From the NCBI RefSeq assembly GCF_026191355.1, contig NZ_JAPHOQ010000017.1:34951-98950 (forward strand): a DNA stretch of 64,000 nucleotides, given 5' to 3'. The position numbers and the translations under genes were made by a program. The notes under the pieces were generated by a model, which made no database searches, was not told the DNA's origin, and saw only the letters and a list, made by a program, of their open reading frames with translations. Of the stretch, positions 42,604 to 53,017 are shown in pieces. This DNA is from Legionella sheltonii. Its GTDB lineage: Bacteria > Pseudomonadota > Gammaproteobacteria > Legionellales > Legionellaceae. Positions within the stretch are counted from its first letter, which is position 1. Each line of letters begins with the position of its first letter.

Positions 42604-42952
42604 GGAACCCCTTTCAAATAAAAATAGGCTGATAATTGTAGCAACCGAGGTCTTCCCACTACTGGGTTAAAGACTTATAGCTATTGCCCTTAATTTCTGA
42701 TCAAAAACTATTTAAAACCCTTAACCGAACTTTTAAAAATTATCGCCATAAGCTTATTGTAAAAGATTATCTCATAAAAAGCCCTAGCTGTTTAGCTAAA
42801 ACACAAAGGGGGTTTTGTAAATACTCTATATCTTATAAGTGAACTTTAAACAGTCCAATTCATCACTTGAATTCAATCATAGCTTCTACAACCCCATGGC
42901 TATATAAAAAATAGACTATTATTTTAATAAATATACAAATATAAAATTTAAC
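42604..42952. other. Gene-free stretch before the 2OG oxygenase
   Basis: About 350 bp with no convincing frame on either strand; probably decayed transposon sequence plus the upstream region of the oxygenase gene. A weak TATTTT-rich stretch precedes 42953. Confidence 0.4.
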
Positions 42953-43726
42953 ATGGCAACCAATACAAGAAATCAATTAACGGATCTGATTGTAGATAGA
43001 TTAAATGAAACTAAGGAGCATTTGAAACAACAGTTTTTTCTTGAGCATCCTATAAAAGTTGCCCGTTATTTTACACTGGATGACCTTATTCCAACTGAAA
43101 TTGCTGAAAAAATATACGCTAACTTTCCTAAACCAAGCCAAATGCATCTATTAAGTATTCCTGGAAAATTAAAGCTAAAATACAGCCACTTAAAAGATGT
43201 ATCCAGTTTATTGCAAGATATTAATTTTGCAATTCAAGACCCTCAAGTTGTCGCTTTGATTGAAGAGATAACTGAGATTAAAAACCAAATTCCTGATCCA
43301 TCGCAGTTTGCCGGTGGAATTAGTACATTACTCAAAGGATATCGTCTTAATCCTCATTTGGATAATTCCCATGATGTAGATAGAAAACACTATCGAACAG
43401 TAAATGTACTTTATTATGTGTCCCCTAATTGGCGACTCGAAAATGGTGGAAATTATGAATTATGGGATAAAGAAATAAAAAATTGCATTGTTGTTCCCAG
43501 TCTTTTTAATCGCCTGCTTGTGATGGAAACAAATCGATCCTCTTGGCATGCTGTGAATCCGGTTTTATGTGACGCCCCTCGGTGTTGTGTGTTTAATTAC
43601 TTTTTTTCTAAGCAATCTCCTGAAGGTGAAGAATATTTCTTCAATGGGAATTCATTTAGCGCGCGACCTGAACAAAAAATTCGTCGTGCAGTTGAACGTA
43701 TTAAAAAAACATTCCTAAGAAGATGA
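42953..43726 (+). CDS. 2-oxoglutarate/Fe(II)-dependent dioxygenase
   Basis: 257 residues, prolyl-4-hydroxylase-like 2OG-Fe(II) oxygenase. Iron ligands H135-x-D137 in PHLDNSHD and H199 in SSWHAVNP, with R210 (APRCCVFNYFFS) to bind 2-oxoglutarate. The double-stranded beta-helix core is recognisable (VNVLYYVSPNWRLENGGNYELWD). It hydroxylates an unknown target, perhaps a peptide or small molecule. It is followed by a membrane protein and faces the ATP-grasp gene. Confidence 0.87.
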   Translation: MATNTRNQLTDLIVDRLNETKEHLKQQFFLEHPIKVARYFTLDDLIPTEIAEKIYANFPKPSQMHLLSIPGKLKLKYSHLKDVSSLLQDINFAIQDPQVVALIEEITEIKNQIPDPSQFAGGISTLLKGYRLNPHLDNSHDVDRKHYRTVNVLYYVSPNWRLENGGNYELWDKEIKNCIVVPSLFNRLLVMETNRSSWHAVNPVLCDAPRCCVFNYFFSKQSPEGEEYFFNGNSFSARPEQKIRRAVERIKKTFLRR

Positions 43727-43793
43727 TGATTTATCAATGCAACTGGGTACACATTAGGAAGCATTGAACGAAGTTGAGAAAAGGATCAGATAA

Positions 43794-44198
43794 ATGTTAT
43801 TTGCTTTAGTTGTTCTCTTCGGTGTTGTTATGGTTCTTTTTTCAGAGGAGGTTAGCAAATCCTTCAAGAAACTATGGGAAATAAAAGGAGCTAAATTACT
43901 TCTACCGCTATTTGCTGCTTCTTGGTTTATCTATACTTTTGATTTTTTGTTTGTGGGGGTAATCTTTTATTTGCATCAATTTTTGCACGATACACTGGCC
44001 TTTTTAATAAGGATTATGCCTTTCCAGCAAGGTGCAGAATCCGTAGCATTAGTCATCTTATTAACGTTTTTTTCTGTTGTCCCTGTGCTAATTCTTGATT
44101 TTTTTACTCGAAAGAAAAACTATAAGGGTTATCAATACCCTTATATAACCAGTACAATAATTTGGATATTTTGCGTTGCTCTATTAATAATCATCTAA
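43794..44198 (+). CDS. Small integral membrane protein
   Basis: 134 residues with three to four hydrophobic helices (about 1-16, 35-60, 83-103, 112-133). No family recognised. Lies 67 bp after the oxygenase in the same direction, so they may share a transcript. Confidence 0.65.
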   Translation: MLFALVVLFGVVMVLFSEEVSKSFKKLWEIKGAKLLLPLFAASWFIYTFDFLFVGVIFYLHQFLHDTLAFLIRIMPFQQGAESVALVILLTFFSVVPVLILDFFTRKKNYKGYQYPYITSTIIWIFCVALLIII

Positions 44199-44267
44199 TT
44201 GTTTATGCCATTCATAGCACAGAACAATTTTTAAAAAAGTGAATAAACAAGAGATCGTTAGCTGATT

Positions 44268-45512
44268 TTAATCCATTTTAATCGAGCCATCGCCATCTCT
44301 TTTACCTAAAACATTTAATACATAGTCCCAAATGATACTGGGCACATTGATTCGCTTTCTATCAGAAGGATTAAGATGTAAGTCGATATAGGGAAAGCTA
44401 TTGTTTTCAATAATGCCAAATTGTTGCTTATGCCATGGAAGAGAAATATCCTGACAAATAAAATCAAGACCTGTAAGGGGTATATTTAGAATTTTATGTA
44501 CTCGTTCCAATAACAGTTTATTCTCTGGATGGATCAAATCGATAACATTACTAATTTTTGCACCACTACCTATAGTCACTTTTTTTGAAATAAAGATTTG
44601 TTGTCCTTTGTTTATTACGGTATTAAATGCAACTCCCTGAGCCTCTAGTATTTTCTTCAAATAACTATTGAGATTAATTTTGCGTGAATTACTAACACCT
44701 GCAGCTTTATTCTTTTTATCGATTAATTCTTCAAAAGTACTGATACCATCACCGATCACGCTTCCAGGTTGTCGCATCACACAAGCGATTAATGAGTCAT
44801 CAATAATTAATGACCGATAAACATTGCCAGGAATATGTTGTTCAACCAATACACGAAAATCAACTTGTTTTACTATTTTAATCGCCTCTTTTAATTCATT
44901 TGGCGTTTGAATAGTACAAAATGCATGGATACTTAGGGATTCGGATACGGGTTTAACAGCAAGAGGGAATCCTAATTCAATGCCATATTGATAAGCGCTT
45001 TTACTGGAAATAAAAACCTTTCCTACGGGACAGGGTATTTTTTGGTTTAATAATTTCTTTTTGAGAATCCATTTATTATCATATTTGGTATCCTCATCAA
45101 AGCACGTATTTTTTTGATAAAGAAGAGAAATAGGGGTTTGTGTAAAATAATATTTTTTGTTATTGAATACCAACATAAAATACAACGTATGTAATTGGGA
45201 CTCCTTAAAATTATACAGTTCTAATCCCCTTTGTTGCGCCTCATCCCATAGTGCAAGTACGCTATTATTAAATTGGCTCCTATCAATGATATTGGTTTTG
45301 GTAAATAATTTTAATTTTTGAAAAATAGCAATGGACATCCTATTTAATAGATTATCGAAACGTAAAAAATCCTGCTCTGAGAGGAGAAACGTTTTAGATA
45401 AAGCATAGATCAATGGATTGAGTATAAAATAATCGAATAAACTAAAAACTTTTCTTCTAACATGACAGCGTTTTTCAGGATAGCAATGCTCACAAATTTC
45501 ATCATCCATCAC
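44268..45512 (-). CDS. ATP-grasp ligase, cyanophycin-synthetase-like
   Basis: 414 residues. A Cys/His cluster opens the protein (CEHCYPEKRCH, possible metal site). The ATP-grasp fold spans about residues 145-400: NKWILKKKLLNQKIPCPVGKVF, PLAVKPVSES, FRVLVEQHIPGNVYRSLIIDD, VMRQPGSVIGDGISTFEELI, and the Mg-binding GLDFICQD...FGIIENNSFP. This order matches the ATP-grasp part of cyanophycin synthetase and glutathione-synthase-like enzymes, which ligate amino acids to carboxyl groups. The usual cyanophycin N- and C-terminal modules are absent. Confidence 0.82.
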   Translation of the reverse strand: MMDDEICEHCYPEKRCHVRRKVFSLFDYFILNPLIYALSKTFLLSEQDFLRFDNLLNRMSIAIFQKLKLFTKTNIIDRSQFNNSVLALWDEAQQRGLELYNFKESQLHTLYFMLVFNNKKYYFTQTPISLLYQKNTCFDEDTKYDNKWILKKKLLNQKIPCPVGKVFISSKSAYQYGIELGFPLAVKPVSESLSIHAFCTIQTPNELKEAIKIVKQVDFRVLVEQHIPGNVYRSLIIDDSLIACVMRQPGSVIGDGISTFEELIDKKNKAAGVSNSRKINLNSYLKKILEAQGVAFNTVINKGQQIFISKKVTIGSGAKISNVIDLIHPENKLLLERVHKILNIPLTGLDFICQDISLPWHKQQFGIIENNSFPYIDLHLNPSDRKRINVPSIIWDYVLNVLGKRDGDGSIKMD

Positions 45513-45653
45513 CGTATACTCCCTTATAGGTATGGTGTCATCTCAAAATGTAATAACGCTTTTATTTAAATCCGTCTGCTCGACCTTTTTTATATTCCTA
45601 ATATTAGTTTCTTCGTAACTCCAAAGCTACCCCCAAGGTACGAAGCAATTAGT

Positions 45654-48600
45654 TTAAAAAGACTTACCTATGAGAAATCCTGATTTAAATCCACAATAAT
45701 TATCCTGTTGATTTTTTTCTTTTCTCTTTTCTGGTGTCAAAAATCCTAAAGTTAGCGTTTTTGCTTTGGGTAAAGAGGCAGTGAGTCGTTCTGATTCTTC
45801 ACTCACAGGAGTTCCTTTTTCTAATTCTTTTGGTGTATCTGGTTTTTCTTCAATCTTAGGCGAAGTTTTCTTTAAGCAATTCGGGCTTACTCCATGGAAA
45901 TTAGTTACCCCTCCTAGCTCATCAAAATTCCGTGCAAATCCATAAGTTTGAAAAAAGTAATTAAATACGTGATTTATCTCTACTTCTGGAGAGATGATTG
46001 AATCTGCTAGAATATGGCCGTTATGCGAATTAGCAAAATAAACTACAGCCGACTTGTCTTCTAAATTCATGGCCACCCACGCTCTGTATTCATTCATATC
46101 ACCGGAATGATAGGCTCTGCTTGCACGATGGATACGGCCTGTTACAGAGGTAATCCATTTTAATTCATTCCCTTGGGCTAATTTATAGGACTCAGTACAT
46201 TTTGCTTTCAGCCTATTAAAATCATCCTGATTACTCTCAGTCAATTCGATTTTCTTAACCGTTCGACTGGTTTGATCTGCATAAAAAAGCGCATCATTAA
46301 ATAAAATAACCGCATTTCTATCCTCCAACAAGCCTTCGATGCAATCAAAGAAGGACTGGCTTGGATCAGTTGTCATTTTAATAAGACCGCACCCGCATTG
46401 CTTATCGGTTTGTAGTCCAAAACCTAACCCCCATGCCACATAGTTTTTATCCTGCTCTAATCCGTTTACCTCCATTGGCCAATTGCCAGGTAAATAATCA
46501 TTGTTCATGGAGACCGTGGGTTGAAATGCATACTGTAGCTCTTCGTCATTCATCCAGGCTACTATAAATTTGGCATAATCACTTGGCGTTGTATAGAGGC
46601 TATTTGCTGCCTGAGGCGGCTTGCTTTTATCGAAATGATAGCTGCTGTGCTTCATATTTAAGGCTTTTTCCCCAAAGATGTGTTCTTGGGCAAGTGCTTC
46701 AAGATTTGAGCCCGTTAATGCCTCGATGACTTCTTGCAAGTATGCAATTCCTGGACCTGAATAAGCATATTTTGAGCCAGGGTCAAACTGAAATTCAATG
46801 AGCCCTTTGCGCTCATCATGCGTAATGGGTAACCCTGTCGTGTGGGATAATACCATCTCGGCGGTCAAAAGCTTGGCCTTATCTTCATCTTCTTTACGGA
46901 ATTTTTTTAGTATCTCTGGAAAAACTTCATAAAGCGGGGTGTTTAAATCAAATTTAGCGTTAAATTTTCCTAGACCAGGTTGGGCTTCATTCGCGTTATT
47001 GGCTGCTATTAATTTTAATACCAAATAGGCAAATACAGGTTTACTCAGTGATGCAGCTCCAAAAACTGTTTCAGGAGTTACGTCCATTGAGGGGCTTGAG
47101 TGTAGATGGTCTGTAATCGAGGTAATCTCACTTAATTGATCATCGGACAATATATCTATTTGTTCATCTTTAGCGAAACATTTACCAAATTCTTCTAACT
47201 GATATTCATCTAACTCAAGCTCATGAAGCGTATCCTTTGATTTATTATAATAAAGTACACCTTCTTCAGTAAGGATGTAATACGATTTATAAAATTTGCT
47301 TTGCTCTTCCTTAATTTTAGCCAAAGACATTTTCAATAACCCACATTGGGTTGAGCTGACAGTGCCTTTCACGAATGGCGGAGAAATAACTCCTTCATGA
47401 TTGACCGTGACAACCGATATGCCTGGAATATCGGCTTTTTTCATCACCTCATCCAATGTCATTTTTGATGTGGGAGCAGTTGCTTTTTGTTTCTTCTCTA
47501 TAATGGGCTGAAATGCTAAATCGAGAAAGTGATAAGCAACATGCCCTCGTTCTTTGTCGAATTCAAGGCGAAAATTGAGATTGTTTTCTGGCGAAAAAAT
47601 GTTGTCACCAACAGGAACAAGCTTATAACTTTGTCCAAATGATTTGAGCTTGAGTGACTCCCCTTCAAGGGTTAATTCATGAGGTCCATACTTGCCTGTA
47701 TATTCTTGTAATTTTTCTTTACTTACCTCAATTGGGTTATCCAAATCATTTAACCATGCAAGGTGTTTTTTGATCTGCTGCTCAGATTCTAAATCTTGAA
47801 GCAGTGCTTGATTGAATTTAATTAGGGCGGTTTTATAATCACCCTTTAATTCAGCTCTTATGCCTTCCTGTTGCTCTTTCCAACCTGGCTTATCATAACA
47901 CTCAAGGTGTTGTGTCAGTTCAACCGTGTATTTAGGTTCCAATTCAATGGCCTTGAGTAATTGGATTTTTGCCGTGACATAATCGCCTTTTGATTCAGCG
48001 ATTAATCCTTCATGTCGTTCTTTGTAACCTGGTTTATCATAGAGCGTGTAATCATATTTGCCACAAAGGTAATCAAGCCCTTTTGTTATACCAACAACAG
48101 GAGTCACTAGCTCTTTGGCAAGAGACAAGCCATTTTGGCTGTTCGCAAAATAACAAATTGCAGAACCATTTTCAGGATTTATTGCAACAAATGCCTTCGC
48201 GCCTGATGTATCTCCCCAATGAAATGCCAATGTTCCTTCCTCGGTTTTTTCTAAACCCCATCCTAATCCCCAAAATACAGATTGTACTATCTCTTGAGGA
48301 ACCTCTTTCTTTCGTGCTGTTTCATCTTTTTCTGTTGAGATGAGCTCTTTTAATGCTGTCTTTCTCAGCATTTGCTCTTTGAGTAGTGCCATAACAAATT
48401 GTGCATAATCATATGCTGTAGTTTGTAACGAGCCCGCTGCAGTTACTTCGTCTCTATACGGTTGGTGCTGCATTAATTCATTATGACGGGAGGCAAATTG
48501 TGTTCCTGGCTTAAAACGAGCACGTTCAAAGTGACTGTTTTTCATTCCAAGTGGTGTAAATACATATTCTTGTGCTAACGTTTCAAGACTTTTACCTGTT

Positions 48601-51600
48601 TTTGCTTCAATGACTTTCTGTAAATAGTGATAGCCTTCCCCAGAATAATGGTATTGCTCACCGGGTTTGAATTGGAACTCCAGTTGATTAGTACCAGGCT
48701 CCCAGTTAGGCAATCCTGTTTGATGCGATAAAATCATTTGTGGCGTTAAAGACGCTACTTTTTCTCTGTCCTCACTCTTAAAGCGTCCATATTCTATTTC
48801 AGGCAAGGATTTTGTCAGAAAATCTGGTGGCAGTTGGTCTTTTTCTATCAGTTTTAATACTAAATAAGCAAACAGTGGCTTACTCAAGGAACACGCCTCA
48901 AATACAGTAGACTCATCAACACAATCTCCCGAGTCCATATCAGAAATACCAAGCGCACCGCTCCAAGAAAGTGTTCCATCAGAAATCGTGGCAATGGATA
49001 GTCCAGGAATGTAGGCTTTTTTCATCAAATCGTGCAACATCTCTTTTTTTGCTGAATCAATAGTTGTTACAGAGGATTGCTCTTTTGCTCCACCTGTTTT
49101 TTCATGATCCGTTTCTAATTGAGGTTTTGGTAAAGGATGTTTCAATAAAAAGGTTTTTTCCCCATGGATAGAAAGGATTTCCACGAGATCGCTTTTGAAA
49201 CTTAGCTTAAACGAGGGCTCCTCTTCCGGCAGAAATTCGGTTTCTGATATGCGTACAAGCTTTGTTTCAACATTAAAACGCCTGCAGATTAAGCTGCCCT
49301 CTTTTAAGTAGATTTCTGCTTCATTGTTATAATTTCCTACAAAAGTTTCCAATGGAGCGGTAAATACTGTTTTTTCTAGAGAGGAAATTTGATGAACTGC
49401 ATTCGACCATTCCAAATGCCTTAGCTTAAGGGCTTTTTCAAAATAAATTTTTGCCTCTTCAAGTCTACCCTCTTCTTCACACATCTTACCCGCAATTGTT
49501 TCTTGCCATCCGGCCTCATCACTTTGACTAAAACTCATATAATTAAAGAGCTCTTGCATATCCCCGATAGGAGGTAAAACAGGAGAATTCAAAATTTGAG
49601 TGGCAATACTCATCCCATTTTCTGAATTTGTAAAAAATACCGCACCCTTTTTTTCTGTAACGTTTATGGCAATAAACGATCGTGTATTAGGATTTGCACC
49701 CCATTGATAGGCGATGACTGCATCTTTATTTTTATAAATATGCCAACCTAACCCACAGGTTTTCGCAATACTGTAATCACTTCGTGGCTCAAATGCTTGT
49801 TTTATGATGGGATCTTCCATACTCTCCAACCAAGCACTCATCAATTTTGAAAAATCATTAGCTGTTGTAAGCAGTGATGCAGCAGAGTGAAGCGGTGGCT
49901 CTATTGCTAATATGGGAGTCGGTTTTTCTAGCTGAGTATGAACCACTACAATATTTTTGTCGTCTTCTGGTTGTGGCCTGAACGTAGAGCGATTCATTTT
50001 TAAAGGCTCAAACACATACTTTTTAGCCAATTCTTCTAAATTTTTACCCGTTTTTGTCTCGATGACTGTTTGTAAAAAAAGAAACGCTTCACCTGAATAC
50101 GAATATCCACTACCTAGATCTGATTTAGAATCAAACGTTAGTGGTGACGATAAATTGGGAGCCCAATTGGGCAAGCCTGTAGTGTGTGACAATACATGTC
50201 GCGCTGTTAATTGCATCGCTTTTTCAGGATATTCACCATTTACCTTGAATCGTTCATATTCCTGGCCTTCTTGTTGCAGAATAGAAAGTAATGGCTCATC
50301 CAAATCAATTTGTTTCTCTTTGACCAGCTGTAACACTAAATAAGTAAATACAATTTTACTCAGTGAAGAGGCTGGAAATCTCGTATTACCCTCTACGGTA
50401 TTTTCAGTACCTGTGGATTGAACATTTTTTTTGCCAAGAGCAAGAGAAGTTTTTACAAATCCGTGTTGGTGTTGTTCATTGGATTCAACACAAGCATAAC
50501 TTACAGCGGGAGTATGAGCAGAATCAATTATTTTTTGCAGTTGTCCTTTATTAAGTACAAAAGTGGTAAGTTCTTGATGAAGCATCATTTTTTTATCATG
50601 CATGTTTTTTCGGTCTATAATGGCCTTTCTTGAGTCATCTACTCGTTTTGCATCATCTTCGTTTTCAGGTAAGATAACGGGCAATTGACTCACAATATCC
50701 AGATAATTTTTAAGTGCTGTTGGTGGCTGTCCATGCTTGATGTATTCATCAGCGATGAGAGAGTATGTCCAGAAATCTCTGAGATTAAAACTAAGCTCAC
50801 CCTGATTCTCTTGGAGAATTTCATCTATTTTTTCAAAATCACCGTGCCTTGCATAGGCAAACATTCGCTCTCCTACTGATAATTCTTGAGAGATTCTCCA
50901 TAAATCTTTTAAATCGATGGTGACATCATGAATAACTGGCTCTAAACCAAGTTTCATGGCACATACATTGACTGCTCTAATGTTGGCCGGTGAAAAATAG
51001 GCATGAGTAAAATTAACAAAACCAGTCAAATTGACTTCTTTTCCAGAATGTAATGCATCAAATAACTCTTGGGTGTATTTTCCAGTATCATGCTTTATCG
51101 CGCTGCCTATTTTAAACTGCCAATCACCCTGTTCGTCTTTAAAAAACAGGATGTTTTCAAATCCCATAGCATCCAGGATGATATTAGTCCTTTGATAAAA
51201 GTCACGATAATGATTTAAAAATTCAATCATGACTTCCCGAAGCTTAGGATCGCTATCCAAACGTTGCAAAATGGCGCCGATTCGCTCATCAATGAGCGCA
51301 TAATCATTAAGCTCAAAATCTACTCCAGAGTCGTCTTTATGAATAAGTGTTTTATGTACCTTATCAAACAACTCCTTGTTATGCTCCATTAAGTAAATAT
51401 CAAGTTCTGCAGGTTCTATTTTAAAATCAAATTTTACTTTAGATTTGAAACATTTTTCGTATGGGACGATTGATAAAGCTGCATTTTGAGGTTCCTTTCC
51501 GGAAAGTTGCACCTGATGAGTAATATGTTGTTCCCGTATGCATCGTTGTTTTCCTTCTTTGTCAAAGCACTCGTATAAAACAGCATATTTTTTCTCTAAT

Positions 51601-51833
51601 TCTTCAAGTTCCATAGGGTTGGGATTTTGTTTCATTAATTTAATAACAAAAGGCGCATCTGGAAATCGATAAAGTATGTGAGTCCCACCTTCAGCGATAC
51701 GCAGAGCTTTAGTTAAATCAATTGCACCTGCTTCAGTCTTTGGTACTGAGTGAATGAACTCTTGTTGTGCCAATTCACCAGACATTTTATTCACTGATAG
51801 AATTTGAGCAATTTCTTTATTGGATGTGGACAT
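45654..51833 (-). CDS. Giant protein: kinase-like domain plus three beta-lactamase-fold domains
   Basis: 2059 residues, no signal peptide. Residues 1-300 resemble a diverged protein-kinase-like fold (FVIKLMKQN near 62-70 for the Lys; ILDAMGFENILFF...FKIGSA near 219-244 for the catalytic loop/metal segment). Three class C beta-lactamase-like domains follow, with nucleophile motifs S490-LSK, S981-LSK and S1594-LSK, Y-S-G motifs near 579, 1062 and 1690, and LSHxTGLP before each. TPR-like repeats lie at 1268-1345. Domain 3 carries two related insertions (about 1495-1577 and 1811-1900). Probably an intracellular effector or large serine hydrolase; substrate unknown. Confidence 0.85.
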   Translation of the reverse strand: MSTSNKEIAQILSVNKMSGELAQQEFIHSVPKTEAGAIDLTKALRIAEGGTHILYRFPDAPFVIKLMKQNPNPMELEELEKKYAVLYECFDKEGKQRCIREQHITHQVQLSGKEPQNAALSIVPYEKCFKSKVKFDFKIEPAELDIYLMEHNKELFDKVHKTLIHKDDSGVDFELNDYALIDERIGAILQRLDSDPKLREVMIEFLNHYRDFYQRTNIILDAMGFENILFFKDEQGDWQFKIGSAIKHDTGKYTQELFDALHSGKEVNLTGFVNFTHAYFSPANIRAVNVCAMKLGLEPVIHDVTIDLKDLWRISQELSVGERMFAYARHGDFEKIDEILQENQGELSFNLRDFWTYSLIADEYIKHGQPPTALKNYLDIVSQLPVILPENEDDAKRVDDSRKAIIDRKNMHDKKMMLHQELTTFVLNKGQLQKIIDSAHTPAVSYACVESNEQHQHGFVKTSLALGKKNVQSTGTENTVEGNTRFPASSLSKIVFTYLVLQLVKEKQIDLDEPLLSILQQEGQEYERFKVNGEYPEKAMQLTARHVLSHTTGLPNWAPNLSSPLTFDSKSDLGSGYSYSGEAFLFLQTVIETKTGKNLEELAKKYVFEPLKMNRSTFRPQPEDDKNIVVVHTQLEKPTPILAIEPPLHSAASLLTTANDFSKLMSAWLESMEDPIIKQAFEPRSDYSIAKTCGLGWHIYKNKDAVIAYQWGANPNTRSFIAINVTEKKGAVFFTNSENGMSIATQILNSPVLPPIGDMQELFNYMSFSQSDEAGWQETIAGKMCEEEGRLEEAKIYFEKALKLRHLEWSNAVHQISSLEKTVFTAPLETFVGNYNNEAEIYLKEGSLICRRFNVETKLVRISETEFLPEEEPSFKLSFKSDLVEILSIHGEKTFLLKHPLPKPQLETDHEKTGGAKEQSSVTTIDSAKKEMLHDLMKKAYIPGLSIATISDGTLSWSGALGISDMDSGDCVDESTVFEACSLSKPLFAYLVLKLIEKDQLPPDFLTKSLPEIEYGRFKSEDREKVASLTPQMILSHQTGLPNWEPGTNQLEFQFKPGEQYHYSGEGYHYLQKVIEAKTGKSLETLAQEYVFTPLGMKNSHFERARFKPGTQFASRHNELMQHQPYRDEVTAAGSLQTTAYDYAQFVMALLKEQMLRKTALKELISTEKDETARKKEVPQEIVQSVFWGLGWGLEKTEEGTLAFHWGDTSGAKAFVAINPENGSAICYFANSQNGLSLAKELVTPVVGITKGLDYLCGKYDYTLYDKPGYKERHEGLIAESKGDYVTAKIQLLKAIELEPKYTVELTQHLECYDKPGWKEQQEGIRAELKGDYKTALIKFNQALLQDLESEQQIKKHLAWLNDLDNPIEVSKEKLQEYTGKYGPHELTLEGESLKLKSFGQSYKLVPVGDNIFSPENNLNFRLEFDKERGHVAYHFLDLAFQPIIEKKQKATAPTSKMTLDEVMKKADIPGISVVTVNHEGVISPPFVKGTVSSTQCGLLKMSLAKIKEEQSKFYKSYYILTEEGVLYYNKSKDTLHELELDEYQLEEFGKCFAKDEQIDILSDDQLSEITSITDHLHSSPSMDVTPETVFGAASLSKPVFAYLVLKLIAANNANEAQPGLGKFNAKFDLNTPLYEVFPEILKKFRKEDEDKAKLLTAEMVLSHTTGLPITHDERKGLIEFQFDPGSKYAYSGPGIAYLQEVIEALTGSNLEALAQEHIFGEKALNMKHSSYHFDKSKPPQAANSLYTTPSDYAKFIVAWMNDEELQYAFQPTVSMNNDYLPGNWPMEVNGLEQDKNYVAWGLGFGLQTDKQCGCGLIKMTTDPSQSFFDCIEGLLEDRNAVILFNDALFYADQTSRTVKKIELTESNQDDFNRLKAKCTESYKLAQGNELKWITSVTGRIHRASRAYHSGDMNEYRAWVAMNLEDKSAVVYFANSHNGHILADSIISPEVEINHVFNYFFQTYGFARNFDELGGVTNFHGVSPNCLKKTSPKIEEKPDTPKELEKGTPVSEESERLTASLPKAKTLTLGFLTPEKRKEKNQQDNYCGFKSGFLIGKSF

Positions 51834-52134
51834 AATAGAAAAACAAAAATAGAAGTGTTGCGCACATTTTAAACTAAAAAAATTACACGCTCTTTGGGTG
51901 AGCCTTTTTTTACGGTTTTTTTACAGCTCAAATTGCTTTTTTATGATGGGTTACTATGAATTTCTAGCTCATTGACTAAGAAAGGGCATTAAACCGAAAC
52001 CTTACCTCACAGCGAGTTATTGCCTTGCGCTAGAAAACAAATCCTTATTGCTGAAGCAATAAAACGGGATAGAGCCACAAAAAATTATATTTGACCCGCA
52101 CAAAAGGATGCATAACGTGTACACACTCTACGCG
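51834..52134. other. Gene-free stretch
   Basis: About 300 bp between two minus-strand genes; it must hold the promoter of the giant gene. TTACAC...TTTTTTTACGG runs occur near 51882-51922. No gene or clear hairpin terminator seen. Confidence 0.4.
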
Positions 52135-52713
52135 TCACGACCCATAGAGTGTGTTATTAATCATCTCAAGAGTACCTATAATATTAACCGCTAGAATTCC
52201 ACCAAACACATGGATTAAACCCTTTCCAGTAGCTCCTGGTTGACTACCCGAACCTGCCGCGCGCGCAATTAATACCCACCCTCTTACAAAAGCAATGAGG
52301 CCAATGACTTGAATAATAATCGTCAATGGCCTCCCCACAACACTCCCACTACCAAATAAGGTATCAAGAGTCGAATTACCGCTGTTTACCGGTGCATATT
52401 GAAGAACATTTTGATAACCAAAAGAAGATTGCATGAATGTCGCAAAAGTCGTTGGAAAATAAATCAGCATTGTACCGATGAACAAATAGGTCAATGGCTC
52501 TTTAATGTTGGTATTACTCGAGTACATTGTTCGTGATTCACCATATTGCTTTAAAGAATAGACGCCCTTAAATAAAAGGGCACAACCGATAAGATAGGCT
52601 CCTCCGGTAATCAAGCGCTCTACAGGAAGCAAGTTATTTGCAATATTATTTAATATATTGACCTGACTTGATATCCAGCATGCTACTGTCCCGCCCGTAC
52701 ATGTATCAGCCAT
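52135..52713 (-). CDS. icmC: IcmC/DotE-family Dot/Icm inner-membrane protein
   Basis: 192 residues, the size of Legionella IcmC/DotE. Membrane helices near 35-53, 74-95, 128-150 and 165-185. Conserved segments: VERLITGGAYLIGCALLFKGV, the MYSSNTNIKEPLTYLFIGTMLIYFPTTF block, GRPLTIIIQVIGLIAFVRGWVLIARA, and GKGLIHVFGGILAVNI at the end. IcmC is part of the type IVB secretion system and related to DotV and IncI TraQ-like proteins. Here it stands alone without other dot/icm genes. Confidence 0.85.
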   Translation of the reverse strand: MADTCTGGTVACWISSQVNILNNIANNLLPVERLITGGAYLIGCALLFKGVYSLKQYGESRTMYSSNTNIKEPLTYLFIGTMLIYFPTTFATFMQSSFGYQNVLQYAPVNSGNSTLDTLFGSGSVVGRPLTIIIQVIGLIAFVRGWVLIARAAGSGSQPGATGKGLIHVFGGILAVNIIGTLEMINNTLYGS

Positions 52714-53017
52714 ATAAAACCTCGACTATTTTCTTAGCTAATCACTCGTACTGGGCACGTTAATGCCCATCACCCCTTCACCGAATGAATTAATTTCACC
52801 CCATACCTTGTAATTTTTATTTCTTTTCTTATAGTTAAGTTTAGAATATTTCTGCCAATTTGTTTTGCACAACCGATAAATACTATTTAACACCAATTCT
52901 GCCTTAAAATAAGTCAAAACACTTAAATAATAGTTCATTTTTACATAAATTTTGCAGACAATTTAATATTTGTGTATAATTGTGATAATGTTTATAAATT
53001 TGAATTTGGTATCCTTT

